Shown: in pieces, positions 51,001-55,033 of the stretch | How the letters are laid out: every line of letters starts with the position of its first letter | How positions within the stretch are numbered: position 1 is the stretch's first letter | Assembly: GCA_022818135.1 (NCBI GenBank) | Contig: JAFMSR010000014.1 | Location: 35,769,337-35,833,336, forward strand | Direction of reading: 5' to 3' | Source: Saxidomus purpurata | Taxonomy: Eukaryota > Mollusca > Bivalvia > Venerida > Veneridae | Length of the DNA: 64,000 nucleotides | Program-made: the position numbers and the translations under genes | The notes under the pieces: model-generated | Told to the model about the DNA's origin: nothing | What the model saw: the letters and a program-made list of their open reading frames with translations, nothing else | The model's database searches: none

Positions 51001-52700
51001 ATGAATCTTGCAGACTTGCATTAATTTTGTGTTTGGCTGCTGCACTGAGGGGACCAAAACATTACAAATTTTACAACTTTTATTAAAGCATACAAACATA
51101 GTAATGATATGAGCCCTTTTTACATATATATGCAAGCTGTTACAGAAAGGGAATGTAATAAAATTGTTTTATGTGTATGTATTTAGGAGAATGCAAGATC
51201 TATTGCGACACTGCAACAAAACAGACAAAACTTACAGTGCAAATTCAAATTGTCTTATCTTATGCGTGACAACAGTTAATTTAAAGAAAAAGTTCAGACA
51301 TTGATGGTAATTTGAGCAATTTTAGACAGGAATAGATATTTGAGAATTGATTTGATATTATGTTACAGTTTCTTCATTTGGTTTTCTTGTTTATGTGTCA
51401 GCTTTACTACATTTCAGACTCTAAATTTAATACAGTTAAAAAAAAATTCAAAATATGTTTTATAAGTTGCATTTTATTTATATTTGCTATCTTTTCTGGA
51501 GAAAAGAAATCAGGATTCTATTTTTTTCAGGGATATTGTTTTGGTGTTATCTGTCTGTCAGTCCGTCCATCTGGAGCCATAACTAAGGAACTAATAGACA
51601 GAATTTCATGAAATTTTAAATAAGTTAACAGTAGCATAATGCTGCAGTGCACACACAACTTTTGTCAAGATTGGCTTTGTATCTCCAGAGTTATTGCCCT
51701 TTAATTGTTATTTTCTTCTATATTCAATATGAAAACATTTAATCAATCTATTTCTCTGGAACCAGTTATCAAAATCTAATTGTAATTGGTTCAGTTTATT
51801 TAATGATCACTTTATCTAATATCCACCCCCTTCACCTGTGCCCCCACCCCATCATGTGAGGGATGGGGCCAGATTTTCAACAAAGTAGGTTTGTTTCAAT
51901 ACTCCACTATTTTTCCACTGTGTGACATGATGGCAATCCATGGCAGATTTTCAGAAGGGTATAAAACTGTTTATAGGTGAAATTTACCCAAGATTTACAC
52001 TATGTGATATAAGAAAAGATTTTCAAGGAAATACTGGGCTTATGAGAATTTCCTGGATTGTCACTTACCAGTATTTCACGGTCCTTGGGTTTTTATTTGA
52101 AGTGAAACATTCATTAGTATTATGGGAATGATTGTTGCAACCAATGTTGCATCAATAGGATAAGTATGATAAGCCAGACTGCAGAACTAAAATCATATTG
52201 CATCTCTGTGGATATTCTTGGTGTTCTACATCTACCATGTTTACTCTGTCATTTCAACATGTATCACTGTTGCATGTATATGCTATTGTTACTACAAATA
52301 GCTCTGAAGCAGACGTATATTTTCATGTATTGGTAACATATCCATTGCCCGTGATTTCATTGAAGTATGTTTTTCAGTTATCAGCAGTATTTTCAATCCA
52401 AATGGCCAAGCTAGCGCCTAGGATACTCTCATTGGTCATGTGTGGTCAGGTTTGCATGCTGGAAAAACTCCCAACCACTTGTTTACTATTGAATAGTATA
52501 TTAACAGACTTTTATCCATTTTATAACAGTTTGTTCTGAACAGTTCAGGTTCTGTAAGAATAGACTAATGTTGGTGATGATATTTCAGATAATAGAATTT
52601 AGTCATCACCGTGTGTCCTTTGTACAAGTGCGAGGTTCAATACCAGTCTTCTGGAGCCAGACAGGCGTGAAGTACAGACCCCCACCGAAACTTGATAAAG
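5940..52700 (+). CDS. INPP5F: INPP5F / SAC2 phosphoinositide phosphatase, exons 1-9 (5' part)
   Basis: Sac2 removes the 4-phosphate from phosphoinositides on early endosomes. Nine exons join in frame: 5940-6036, 10399-10479, 22366-22502, 27079-27210, 27852-27896, 31942-32139, 42556-42733, 48769-48836 and 52589-52700 (1048 nt, 349 codons plus one base). All introns are GT-AG. The protein starts MEVYQTDNHYIILDGEYSLW and continues with NPVCIGLVYGVIGKI, VGKLAGDHDVYQINKIVVLS, LCKVHHFG, the Sac-domain segments FYYCMKHDLTNSVQRQ, DSRFFWNLHM, ILISRRSRHRAG and SNYVETEQ, and then RVSFVQVRGSIPVFWSQTG. The order and spacing fit animal INPP5F and not Sac1 or Fig4. The catalytic CX5R motif, the rest of the Sac domain and the homology-Sac2 domain (full length about 1100 residues) lie beyond 64000. 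Divergent neighbour of POLR2B; it hosts a nested sulfotransferase gene in intron 7. Confidence 0.95.
6205..6627 (-). repeat. Two tandem copies of a tRNA-like SINE segment
   Basis: Copies at about 6205-6348 and 6482-6627, offset about 278 bases. Each runs from GAAGTAATTCCAGAG through GATC(G/A)AACCCTGAC (inverted B box) to GTGACCTATAATCACTACAC. On the minus strand each has GGTTAACCCTTTAGCGAAG then the B box. The ORF at 6343-6552 spans the duplication and is not a gene. Confidence 0.65.
7859..8548. repeat. 33-bp minisatellite, about 21 copies
   Basis: Unit TGTACATCATTATTTGTCAT GCAGTCTGATTAG (33 bp; space inserted). About ten central copies (roughly 8088-8400) are near identical; outer copies carry substitutions and indels. 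Because 33 is divisible by 3 it stays open in one frame and gives an 11-residue repeat, which I treat as chance. Confidence 0.95.
9257..9445. repeat. 45-bp tandem repeat, four copies
   Basis: Unit GATATCCATTTTGATTAAAA then TGATTCCACCTGAAATCACTGTGTT. Copies differ at a few positions. Period divisible by 3, so several frames stay open on both strands; none is a credible protein. Confidence 0.95.
9530..9706. mobile_element. Short MITE with ACAGT-type inverted ends
   Basis: Left end ACAGTCCAACCTCCACT, right end GAGAGGTTGCACTGT; the right end reverse-complemented is ACAGTGCAACCTCTC. About 177 bp with no coding capacity. Probably a non-autonomous Tc1/mariner-type element. Confidence 0.55.
9810..9920 (-). 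repeat. Degraded tRNA-like SINE piece
   Basis: Minus strand shows TCTAGTGGCTACAGTA-like A-box and GAGCCTAGGTTCATTCCC B-box. Imperfect; lies in intron 1. Confidence 0.4.
10399..10479 (+). CDS. INPP5F: INPP5F exon 2
   Basis: 81 nt, phase 1 at both ends. Encodes GNDLCLAWNPVCIGLVYGVI then GKIKIHP. Acceptor TATTTTAG, donor GTAAGA. A tRNA-derived SINE begins only about 15 bases downstream. Confidence 0.95.
10497..10820 (+). mobile_element. tRNA-derived SINE
   Basis: The head has an A-box-like TAGTGTGGTGGTCGAGTGG and a perfect B-box AGTTCGAATCCC, about 35 nt apart. It is followed by a tRNA-unrelated body (CCCACCCATCTAGAGATGAA, then GGCATGTAAAAGAACC) and a tail with GGGACTTACAAACAATCAAG. Inserted just after exon 2. 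Confidence 0.75.
11335..11530 (+). repeat. Dispersed intronic repeat, copy 1
   Basis: Shares TTTCTAAAATGGA(A/C), TGTCCA(T/C)CTTTCAATTT, ACCATTAA(T/C)TGTTCA and TGATCATGA(T/C)CTGCACT with copies at 22110-22300 and 47145-47290. No coding capacity. Family not identified. Confidence 0.7.
12673..12945 (-). repeat. 3' tail of a retroelement (minus strand)
   Basis: Reverse complement of the copy at 29850-30127. Ends (minus strand) TGAATAAATTTGAACTGAAT then TGAATTG, a (GAATT)n-like tail typical of non-LTR retroelement 3' ends. Shared internal block: GACCC(C)TGTTGGAAATAAGC and GCGATTTATCTTAAATTG. Confidence 0.7.
16631..17524. promoter_or_regulatory. Cluster of NRF1, CRE and E-box motifs inside intron 2
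   Basis: TGCGCATGCGCA (16631-16642) is a perfect NRF1-type palindrome. TGACGTCA (16824-16831 and 17517-17524) are two perfect CRE palindromes. CACGTG (17488-17493) is an E-box. They lie within 0.9 kb of AT-rich intron. Could mark an internal enhancer or promoter, or have been brought by a repeat; no function is shown. Confidence 0.35.
17624..18330 (+). mobile_element. Hairpin-ended dispersed repeat (copy at 17.6 kb)
   Basis: The 5' end forms an imperfect stem AGCTCGCC...GGGTGAGCT (17628-17650). The body has two or three degraded monomers with CTCTGAAA(C/T)(C/A)AC and TTCAAATCATGACCC. It ends GGTGAGCAATATAGGGCCAT then CTTGTT, so the second half of the 3' stem is lost. Same family as 41204-42255. 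Confidence 0.7.
18595..18880 (-). mobile_element. tRNA-Thr-like SINE
   Basis: Minus strand reads GGTCATGGTGGTAACGCACT, then GGACTTGTAATCCAG (anticodon-loop-like, TGT) and GCAGGTTTGATCCCC (B box). A longer body follows toward 18595. The body and mismatched stems argue for a SINE rather than a functional tRNA. Confidence 0.7.
19133..19396. repeat. 53-bp tandem repeat, five copies
   Basis: Unit TAAGTATATTTATTCAAACT then TTGAGCAGGAATCTGAGTCA then ATCATGAAAAAAG. Five copies, 264 bp, nearly identical with small indels in the first two. Confidence 0.95.
19992..20770. mobile_element. hAT-like non-autonomous element
   Basis: Ends TAGGGCTGGGTTAATAATTG and CAAGATATTGCCCACCCCTG are imperfect terminal inverted repeats. 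They are flanked by CTTTCAAA (19984-19991) and TTTTCAAA (20771-20778), an 8-bp target duplication with one mismatch, the hAT length. Subterminal ATTGCAATAT motifs occur at both ends. No transposase is visible. The middle carries a long hairpin. Confidence 0.75.
20158..20295. repeat. Long foldback (hairpin) inside the hAT-like element
   Basis: Left arm 20158-20215 (TAGACTAATTTTGAGGTCAA ... GATATTGACC) and right arm 20231-20295 (GGTCAATATCATTC ... CATTAGTCTA) are imperfect reverse complements of about 60 bases. The loop GAGGAAGAAGTCCGA is itself partly self-complementary with the flanks. Confidence 0.85.
22110..22300 (+). repeat. Dispersed intronic repeat, copy 2
   Basis: Same family as 11335-11530: AAATTTCTAAAATGGACCTG, CCACCTTTCAATTTGAAC, GTACCATTAACTGTTCAAG, TTGATCATGACCTGCACTGG. 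Ends about 65 bases before exon 3. Confidence 0.7.
22366..22502 (+). CDS. INPP5F: INPP5F exon 3
   Basis: 137 nt. Encodes DSEWRLLLISKQTCVGKLAG, DHDVYQINKIVVLSLSDTEP and ADVELD; donor GTAAGT. The open frame continuing past 22502 to a stop near 22628 is intron read-through. Confidence 0.95.
24826..24965. mobile_element. 140-bp MITE with ACAGTGAAA ends
   Basis: Left end ACAGTGAAATTTGTC, right end AAATGGGTTTCACCGT; the right end reverse-complemented is ACGGTGAAACCCATTT. No coding capacity. A related degraded sequence (ACAGTGAAACCTG) occurs near 20808. Confidence 0.5.
25905..26030 (+). mobile_element. tRNA-derived SINE
   Basis: A-box-like GGTGTACAGGTTAAGGTGT and B-box GGGTTCGAGCCCCACT are about 40 nt apart, followed by a short body (ATGACACCAGTACTGGTTTTTCC). 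The open frame over it starts in the tRNA-like part and is not a gene. Confidence 0.65.
27079..27210 (+). CDS. INPP5F: INPP5F exon 4
   Basis: 132 nt, phase 0. Begins LCKVHHFGMRQTDRITQNAD and ends ENVKPRK; donor GTTTGT. The conserved CKxHHFG anchors it. The linker after it is poorly conserved in the family. Confidence 0.9.
27211..27851 (+). other. INPP5F intron 4
   Basis: 641 bases. Contains a short tRNA-like segment at about 27335-27390 (A-box-like GTGGTAAAGTGCTTGACT, B-box GGTTTGAGTCCC). Otherwise plain AT-rich. Confidence 0.8.
27852..27896 (+). CDS. INPP5F: INPP5F exon 5 (45 nt)
   Basis: Encodes the charged helix KEVKEREKFERRILE, phase 0, acceptor ATTTCAG, donor GTATGA. It matches the Lys/Glu-rich stretch before the E-x-L-K-M-[FY] segment in INPP5F. 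Confidence 0.9.
28095..28205 (-). repeat. tRNA-like SINE segment
   Basis: Minus strand: CTGTGGTCAAGTAGTTAGAG (A-box side), then GACTTGAAATCACTG, then ATGGGTTCGAGCCCTG (B box). Longer than a tRNA between the boxes, so a SINE. Confidence 0.6.
29096..29236. mobile_element. Foldback MITE
   Basis: Left arm ATTATGGACTTGTTAGGCAT ... GATGTGATAT (29096-29137). Right arm ATATCACACCATATTCAATG ... ACAAGTCCATAAAT (29199-29236). The arms are imperfect reverse complements of about 40 bases; no coding capacity. Confidence 0.65.
29850..30127 (+). repeat. 3' tail of a retroelement (plus strand)
   Basis: Reverse-complement partner of 12673-12945. Runs from ACTTAAAGGACCCCGTTGG through GATCTTATGCCTGAATAAAT to TTAAATTGAATTGAA. 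The two copies are about 17 kb apart and in opposite orientation. Confidence 0.7.
30182..30514 (+). mobile_element. MITE with TCCCAGGATCAC ends, copy 1
   Basis: Left end AGTCCCAGGATCACATTG, right end AATTGTGATCCTGGGGCT; these are inverted repeats. The interior includes GCAATATCATTGAAAAAATA and GCAAAGTTAGGAATGATTTT, shared with copies at 31250-31640 (inverted) and 42245-42440. Confidence 0.75.
31250..31640 (-). mobile_element. MITE with TCCCAGGATCAC ends, copy 2 (inverted)
   Basis: Reverse complement of copy 1 over most of its length, ending GTGATCCTGGGACTTTA at the right. It contains a partial internal duplication (AGTATAGTGCAGTATTT and AATATAGTGCAGTATTT). Confidence 0.75.
31942..32139 (+). 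CDS. INPP5F: INPP5F exon 6 (Sac domain)
   Basis: 198 nt, phase 0. Begins ELIKMYNESNSFYYCMKHDL, continues TNSVQRQ, then LWQRCDSRFFWNLHMVKEL, and ends EDNGIK; donor GTATTT. The FYY...DLTNS.QRQ and D.RFFWN motifs are Sac-domain hallmarks. Confidence 0.95.
34404..35532 (+). mobile_element. Hairpin-ended dispersed repeat, 'AGCTCAAC' subfamily
   Basis: 5' stem-loop TAGCTCAACTTTTC / GAAAAGGGGAGCTA (34404-34434), then GCCCCGGCGTCGGCGTTGG. The body has about four degraded monomers, each with CTTGGTTAAGTTTTTC(G/A)TACCA, GCTTGTTTACCATCAT and TTTTTGACTTAGAAA. 3' stem GCTGTC / GACAGC (35508-35524) is followed directly by TCTTGTTT. No ORF. Differs in sequence from the 41.2 kb copy but has the same layout. 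Confidence 0.8.
36541..37640 (+). pseudogene. Penelope-like retroelement remnant (RT C-terminus and GIY-YIG)
   Basis: Conceptual translation, with frameshifts and stops, shows GIPYSQAKRYRRVISDEE then LHELVDSAFEKVLPLS, then SVLPFTVVYDPSLPCF. These match the region after the reverse transcriptase in Penelope-like elements. Further on, NLI/YLLTCKHCNAQYVGQTKQ is the opening of the GIY-YIG endonuclease domain (about 37130-37200), and FWIHKL (about 37372) is the usual sequence near the end. At least one in-frame stop and several frameshifts make it inactive. The ORF 36586-36921 is a partial view of it. Its 3' end appears to resume at 40091 after an insertion. Confidence 0.8.
37771..38476 (+). mobile_element. 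Tigger-type element A (706 bp, deleted inside)
   Basis: Terminal inverted repeats CAGTCGACTCTCGAAAGTTC GAAC (space inserted) and GTTCGAGTTTTCGAGAGTCG ACTG, flanked by TA on both sides. Subterminal repeats of CCGGATAATCGGAAC. No transposase remains. Both ends match 52858-53772, including GATCAATCAGCCGGC and ATGGCCGACATGCTTACTCC. Confidence 0.85.
38749..39611 (+). mobile_element. Tigger-type element B (863 bp)
   Basis: Ends CAGTTCGACCCCGATTATTC and GAATAATCGAGACTCGACTG, flanked by TA. The interior keeps two copies of a peptide-coding module: EQSDEGPGNGGIP (about 39239-39277) and EQSGKGPLPGGYL (about 39309-39350). They resemble the pair in element C. The DNA-binding and DDE parts of the transposase are missing. 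Confidence 0.8.
40091..40160 (+). mobile_element. Probable 3' end of the interrupted Penelope-like element
   Basis: CCTGATGAAGGTATCAGCCG AAACGTTGATG (space inserted) resembles the conserved GATGAAGG...CCGAAACGTTG segment found downstream of Penelope-like ORFs. It lies right after the right end of the outer Tigger-like element, suggesting the latter inserted into the retroelement. Confidence 0.55.
40513..40671. repeat. 18-bp tandem repeat, about nine copies
   Basis: Unit GGTTGAAAATCTGTAGTC with substitutions in most copies. Period divisible by 3, so frames stay open on both strands (FQPTTD on the minus strand); not a gene. Confidence 0.92.
41204..42255 (+). mobile_element. Hairpin-ended dispersed repeat, best-preserved copy
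   Basis: 5' stem-loop TAGCTCACCTGGCAC / GTGCCAG-A-GTGAGCTA (41204-41237): 15 paired bases, a 3-base loop and one bulge, then ATTAGGAT and a CCGTCCGTC-type stretch. The core is four monomers of about 167 bp (marker TATAGGAAAAACTT at about 41391, 41558, 41728 and 41893). 3' stem AGGGCCAT / ATGGCCCT (42232-42248) runs into CTTGTTT. No ORF. Transposition mechanism not evident from sequence. Confidence 0.85.
42245..42440 (+). mobile_element. MITE with TCCCAGGATCAC-type ends, copy 3 (degraded)
   Basis: TTTCAATATCATTGTAAAAG, GCAATGTTAAGAATGTTTTT and GTGCTCCTGAGACTTTAAA match the interior and right end of copy 1 (30182-30514) with divergence. It ends 115 bases before exon 7. Confidence 0.6.
42556..42733 (+). 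CDS. INPP5F: INPP5F exon 7 (Sac domain)
   Basis: 178 nt. Begins MELVSHWILPVVQGCIDIQQ, ends TMILISRRSRHRA plus one base of Gly. Matches the family pattern W-I-x-P-x-x-Q-G and the LISRRSRHRAG block. Confidence 0.95.
43799..44370. repeat. Local duplication around a CpG-rich insert
   Basis: A 98-base block beginning TAGTGAATTATGGTCATTAT occurs at 43803-43900 and again at 44214-44311 with two or three differences. Downstream similarity (TTAGCACT, AAGTCAGC..CAAACATGG) continues more weakly. Between the copies, 43970-44190 is CpG-rich (GGCGCCGCCAGCGGG), unlike the surroundings. Confidence 0.85.
45187..46415 (-). pseudogene. HS6ST-like carbohydrate sulfotransferase, single exon, one frameshift
   Basis: Two overlapping minus-strand frames (46415-45690 and 45729-45187) form one protein of about 400 residues, the size of heparan-sulfate 6-O-sulfotransferases (PF03567-type, Golgi type II membrane proteins). 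Seen: N-terminal LRRLLFFCIPFYMSLTLAL signal anchor; several N-x-S/T sites; PAPS 5'-phosphosulfate loop FLHISKNGGTSFE; 3'-phosphate motif VVLLREPVARAVSHYY; WQDGQASVLWLTG; and, after the shift, AAKRLESTFWFGIIEDSERS and DIWLYEYAKLLFEARWAYY, as in the C-terminal half of HS6STs. The frame slips by one base at about 45692-45732, consistent with a 1-nt deletion. No slippery heptamer was seen there, so it is a true lesion or a sequencing error. AATAAA lies about 225 bases past the stop (minus strand). Exact substrate unknown. Confidence 0.85.
47145..47290 (+). repeat. Dispersed intronic repeat, copy 3
   Basis: AAATGGACTTGTCGATCTTT, GTACCATTAATTGTTGAAA and GCAGATCATGATCTACATTG match 11335-11530 and 22110-22300. 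Confidence 0.65.
48769..48836 (+). CDS. INPP5F: INPP5F exon 8
   Basis: 68 nt. Completes Gly and encodes TRSKRRGLDETGACSNYVET then EQ; donor GTTTGT. The usual family motif is A-G-x-R-Y-K-R-R-G; here the Tyr position is Ser (TCT). The N-Y-V-E-T-E-Q block is intact. Confidence 0.94.
48837..52588 (+). other. INPP5F intron 8
   Basis: 3.8 kb. Contains a hairpin-family repeat (49333-50066) with long G and C runs, and a degraded piece of a similar repeat near 51530-51720 (CTGTCTGTCAGTCCGTCCAT, then AGAGTTATTGCCCTTTAA). The 52198-52539 open frame has no recognisable protein features. Confidence 0.75.
49333..50066 (+). mobile_element. Hairpin-family dispersed repeat, 5'-truncated copy
   Basis: Begins CTAATGTGCCAGGGTGAGCT, only the right half of the 5' stem. 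The core has about three monomers with CTCTGAAAC, GATTGTTCAA(A/T)TCATGACC and AAAATTGACCCTGCCGG. Ends GGTGAGCGACATAGGGCCAT then CTTGGGTCTCTTTG, a decayed 3' stem. Contains homopolymer runs near 49841-49856 (G) and 49952-49966 (C). Confidence 0.7.
52589..52700 (+). CDS. INPP5F: INPP5F exon 9
   Basis: 112 nt. Encodes IIEFSHHRVSFVQVRGSIPV then FWSQTGVKYRPPPKLDK plus one base; donor GTAAGT. VQ.RGS.P.FWSQ is a Sac-domain signature. No exon 10 was found in the 11.3 kb to the end of the window. Confidence 0.95.
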
Positions 52701-52857
52701 GTAAGTCAGTATTGTAATGGTAGAGGAGACAGAATCTACAAAAAAGGAACTGGATAAGTTAACAGCTGATTATTAAAAGTTCCACAAATGAACACATTCC
52801 TTGACTTTAGAGACCAGTGGACCATTTTAAATGAAGGTTATTTGTTATTAAGAGTTA

Positions 52858-53772
52858 CAGTCCGAAAGTTCGAACCCGGATAATTGGAACACCCCGATTA
52901 TTGACACATTGTCGGGTCCCGATTTTTTTCTTCTAAATTCAATTGTTCTACCCCGGTTAATCGGAACCCGGATAATCGGAACTTTCGAACGATGTTATTG
53001 TCCGCTCATTAATAAAATAGTGTGAATAACTCCGGAAAAATTGAACAGTGTCGTTCGTTAATTGATCAATCAGCCGGCGGCATATTTTTCACACCTCGTG
53101 AAAATTGAGCAGGGCCAGCTTGATTGAGTAAATATCGCCACTTGGTAGTAATATATGATATGTGTATTTGTTTGCCGCGCTGCTAACATTTATGATTATG
53201 TTTGTGGCAATCGTTCGCCTGTCATAAAAGAGTTAATTGTTTCATATTCAAAAAGCTATATAAAATCTAGATTTTTCAAGTCAACCACACAATTATGTCA
53301 GAACATAGTGTACAAAGTTCTAACGTCGAGCAACCTGGTGAAGGTCCCAGTAATGGGGGGATAGCCAGGGTCGGCTAATTCGGGAAAATTAATTTCGCTG
53401 AGCAACTTGGTGAAGGGCCCGAAACGGGAGGATAGCCAAGTCGGCGACAGGGGAAACAAGGAGTGAAGAGAAAGACAGAACGGAAGACTATCGAGGGCGG
53501 AATATGAAGCAATCTTAGATGTTGAGAAAGGTTTAAGATCTAAAACTGAAATTGCAAAGATGTTTGGCATTCCAAATAATACATTGACTGGCTGGGTAAA
53601 CAAGGCTGACGCTATTAAGGAAGGGTTCAATAAGTACACTTCACTCTAGACTGAACGGTCTTTAGAACCATCTCCAATATGGCCGACATGCTTACTCCAG
53701 AAAGTTCGAACTACCGAAAATTCGAACAAATTTTGCTTCCCCGAGGGTGTTCGAGTTTTCGAGAGTCGACTG
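52858..53772 (+). mobile_element. Tigger-type element C (915 bp) with transposase start
   Basis: Left end CAGTCCGAAAGTTCGAAC (a short deletion relative to element A), right end GTTCGAGTTTTCGAGAGTCG ACTG (space inserted), flanked by TA. Same ends as element A, but it keeps about 350 bases of the transposase N-terminal region before joining the shared 3' segment (CACTCTAGACTGAACGGTC). Confidence 0.85.
53295..53646 (+). pseudogene. Broken N-terminus of a Tigger-like transposase
   Basis: ATG at 53295 opens MSEHSVQSSNVEQPGEGPSN then GGIARVG, then a stop at 53376. A second module EQLGEGPETGG follows, then another stop. In a shifted frame from about 53485 comes RLSRAEYEAILDVEKG, then RSKTEIAKMFGIPNNTLTGW VNKADAIKEGFNKYT (space inserted). 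This is the psq/CENP-B-type helix-turn-helix that binds Tigger ends. It stops at 53647. The rest of the transposase, including the DDE catalytic domain, is deleted. Confidence 0.8.
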
Positions 53773-53789
53773 TAGTTGTATACAATGGC

Positions 53790-54480
53790 CCTTCACTAGT
53801 CTCAGAAAAAGTCTCGTATTTTGTTCTTAAGATACAGCAGCGTCTTGCTCTGAGAATTGATAGAGTCCACCCCAAACTACTGGAGGTCACTCACCTCAAC
53901 TTAGATCTGAAATCTACTGGCTACATAATGACATGGAAGAAGCCAAAGCAAAACGTTTTCAGAATTATACATTCGAATGCAGAAGGACTATTCAATAAAT
54001 AAACAGAATTAGAAAAAATCCTGTATGAAAAGGACATCCTAATCTATAACATTCAAGAGTCTCACATTACAAAGGCAAACTCCTTCAAGGTTAGAGGATA
54101 TCAGTACTTCTGTTGCAACAGTTTAGAAAGAGCAAAATGAGGAATCTTTGCACTGGTAAGACACAATATTGATGCAATGTAAAGCAGAACAGACATGAGT
54201 GACTCCAAGTACCAGGTTTTGAGCCTTAGACCAAGGGACAAGGTGATGAATGTTGTCAACCTGTACTCCCCAAATGACAAACCTCTGTCCTTAGATCCTA
54301 TCCATTTTAAGGACACCAACTTTCTTGTCATAGGTGAATTTATTATACAAATGTAGATAGCTAAGATTAATACCAGTGTAAGATATGACCATTTGGTGGA
54401 CAAATTAGACAACCATTGCCCTGTTGACCTCGCAATTCAGTACAAAATCAGACAAGTCTTTTAGAGCTAAGCTTCCCCCA
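53790..54480 (+). pseudogene. Non-LTR retrotransposon endonuclease fragment
   Basis: One frame, interrupted only by stops at 54000, 54138 and 54180, reads FRIIHSNAEGLFNK, TELEKILYEKDILIYNIQES, HITKANSFKVRGYQYF, GIFALVRHNIDAM, YQVLSLRPRDKVMNVVNLYS, PNDKPLSLDP and NFLVIGEF. This follows the APE-type endonuclease domain of LINEs (x-N-x-x-G, then I-Q-E-T/S-H, then G-D/E-F). No reverse transcriptase follows. It begins right after Tigger element C. Confidence 0.8.
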
Positions 54481-54997
54481 ATTGAATGACAAGAACAAGG
54501 AACTTACTGATGACCTCTGCAGACATATACATGTAGTAGATACATCAATCAAGTCTTTGCAAAACAAAGAGCTAGAGGCGACCAGTAACTCAGGGGAAGA
54601 AGTTGTAAGGCAGGAAAGAGGAGCCAAAACGACAGCTTCCTTCATTGTTGTGACTGGAGTGACGGTGAAGACCGTGAGTGCAGAGAGAGTTCTAGATACA
54701 ATTGGCCTTATGACCTACCTTGTTAAAAAAACGATCACTAGTATATTAATATGTGTTTACAGACCAACAGAGAACGTTCCATACAAAAGCAAAAATACGA
54801 CTCCCCAAAGAATAGCAGTTTGTTGCCATATTTCTACCATAAACAAACTTGTATTCTTTTTAGCGAAAACAACCTATTGATTTCTGTTGGAACCATTTTT
54901 TTTCTATTCTCTTTATTCCTCAAATAATTCTCAGATAAGATAATAGGATGCAAATCATTGCCTATAATAAAAGTGTTGTCACTGACAGATTTATTAT

Positions 54998-55000
<3 letters not shown>

Positions 55001-55032
<32 letters not shown>
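55001..55032. repeat. (CA)16 microsatellite
   Basis: Uninterrupted CA dinucleotides over 32 bases. The minus-strand open frame across it (CVCVCV) is an artefact. Confidence 0.98.

Positions 55033-55033
<1 letters not shown>

Noticed and set aside
52198..52539. 113-residue open frame in intron 8
   Set aside because: No motif, composition like intron, no splice or start context; chance.
53679..54002. 107-residue open frame starting MADMLTPESS
   Set aside because: Its first third is the right end of Tigger element C and its remainder is the start of the LINE fragment; a chance fusion of two elements.
54482..54880. 132-residue open frame starting MNDKNKELTDDLC
   Set aside because: Follows the LINE fragment and may be more decayed element sequence, but I recognise no domain and the second half looks non-coding. 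Not called a gene.
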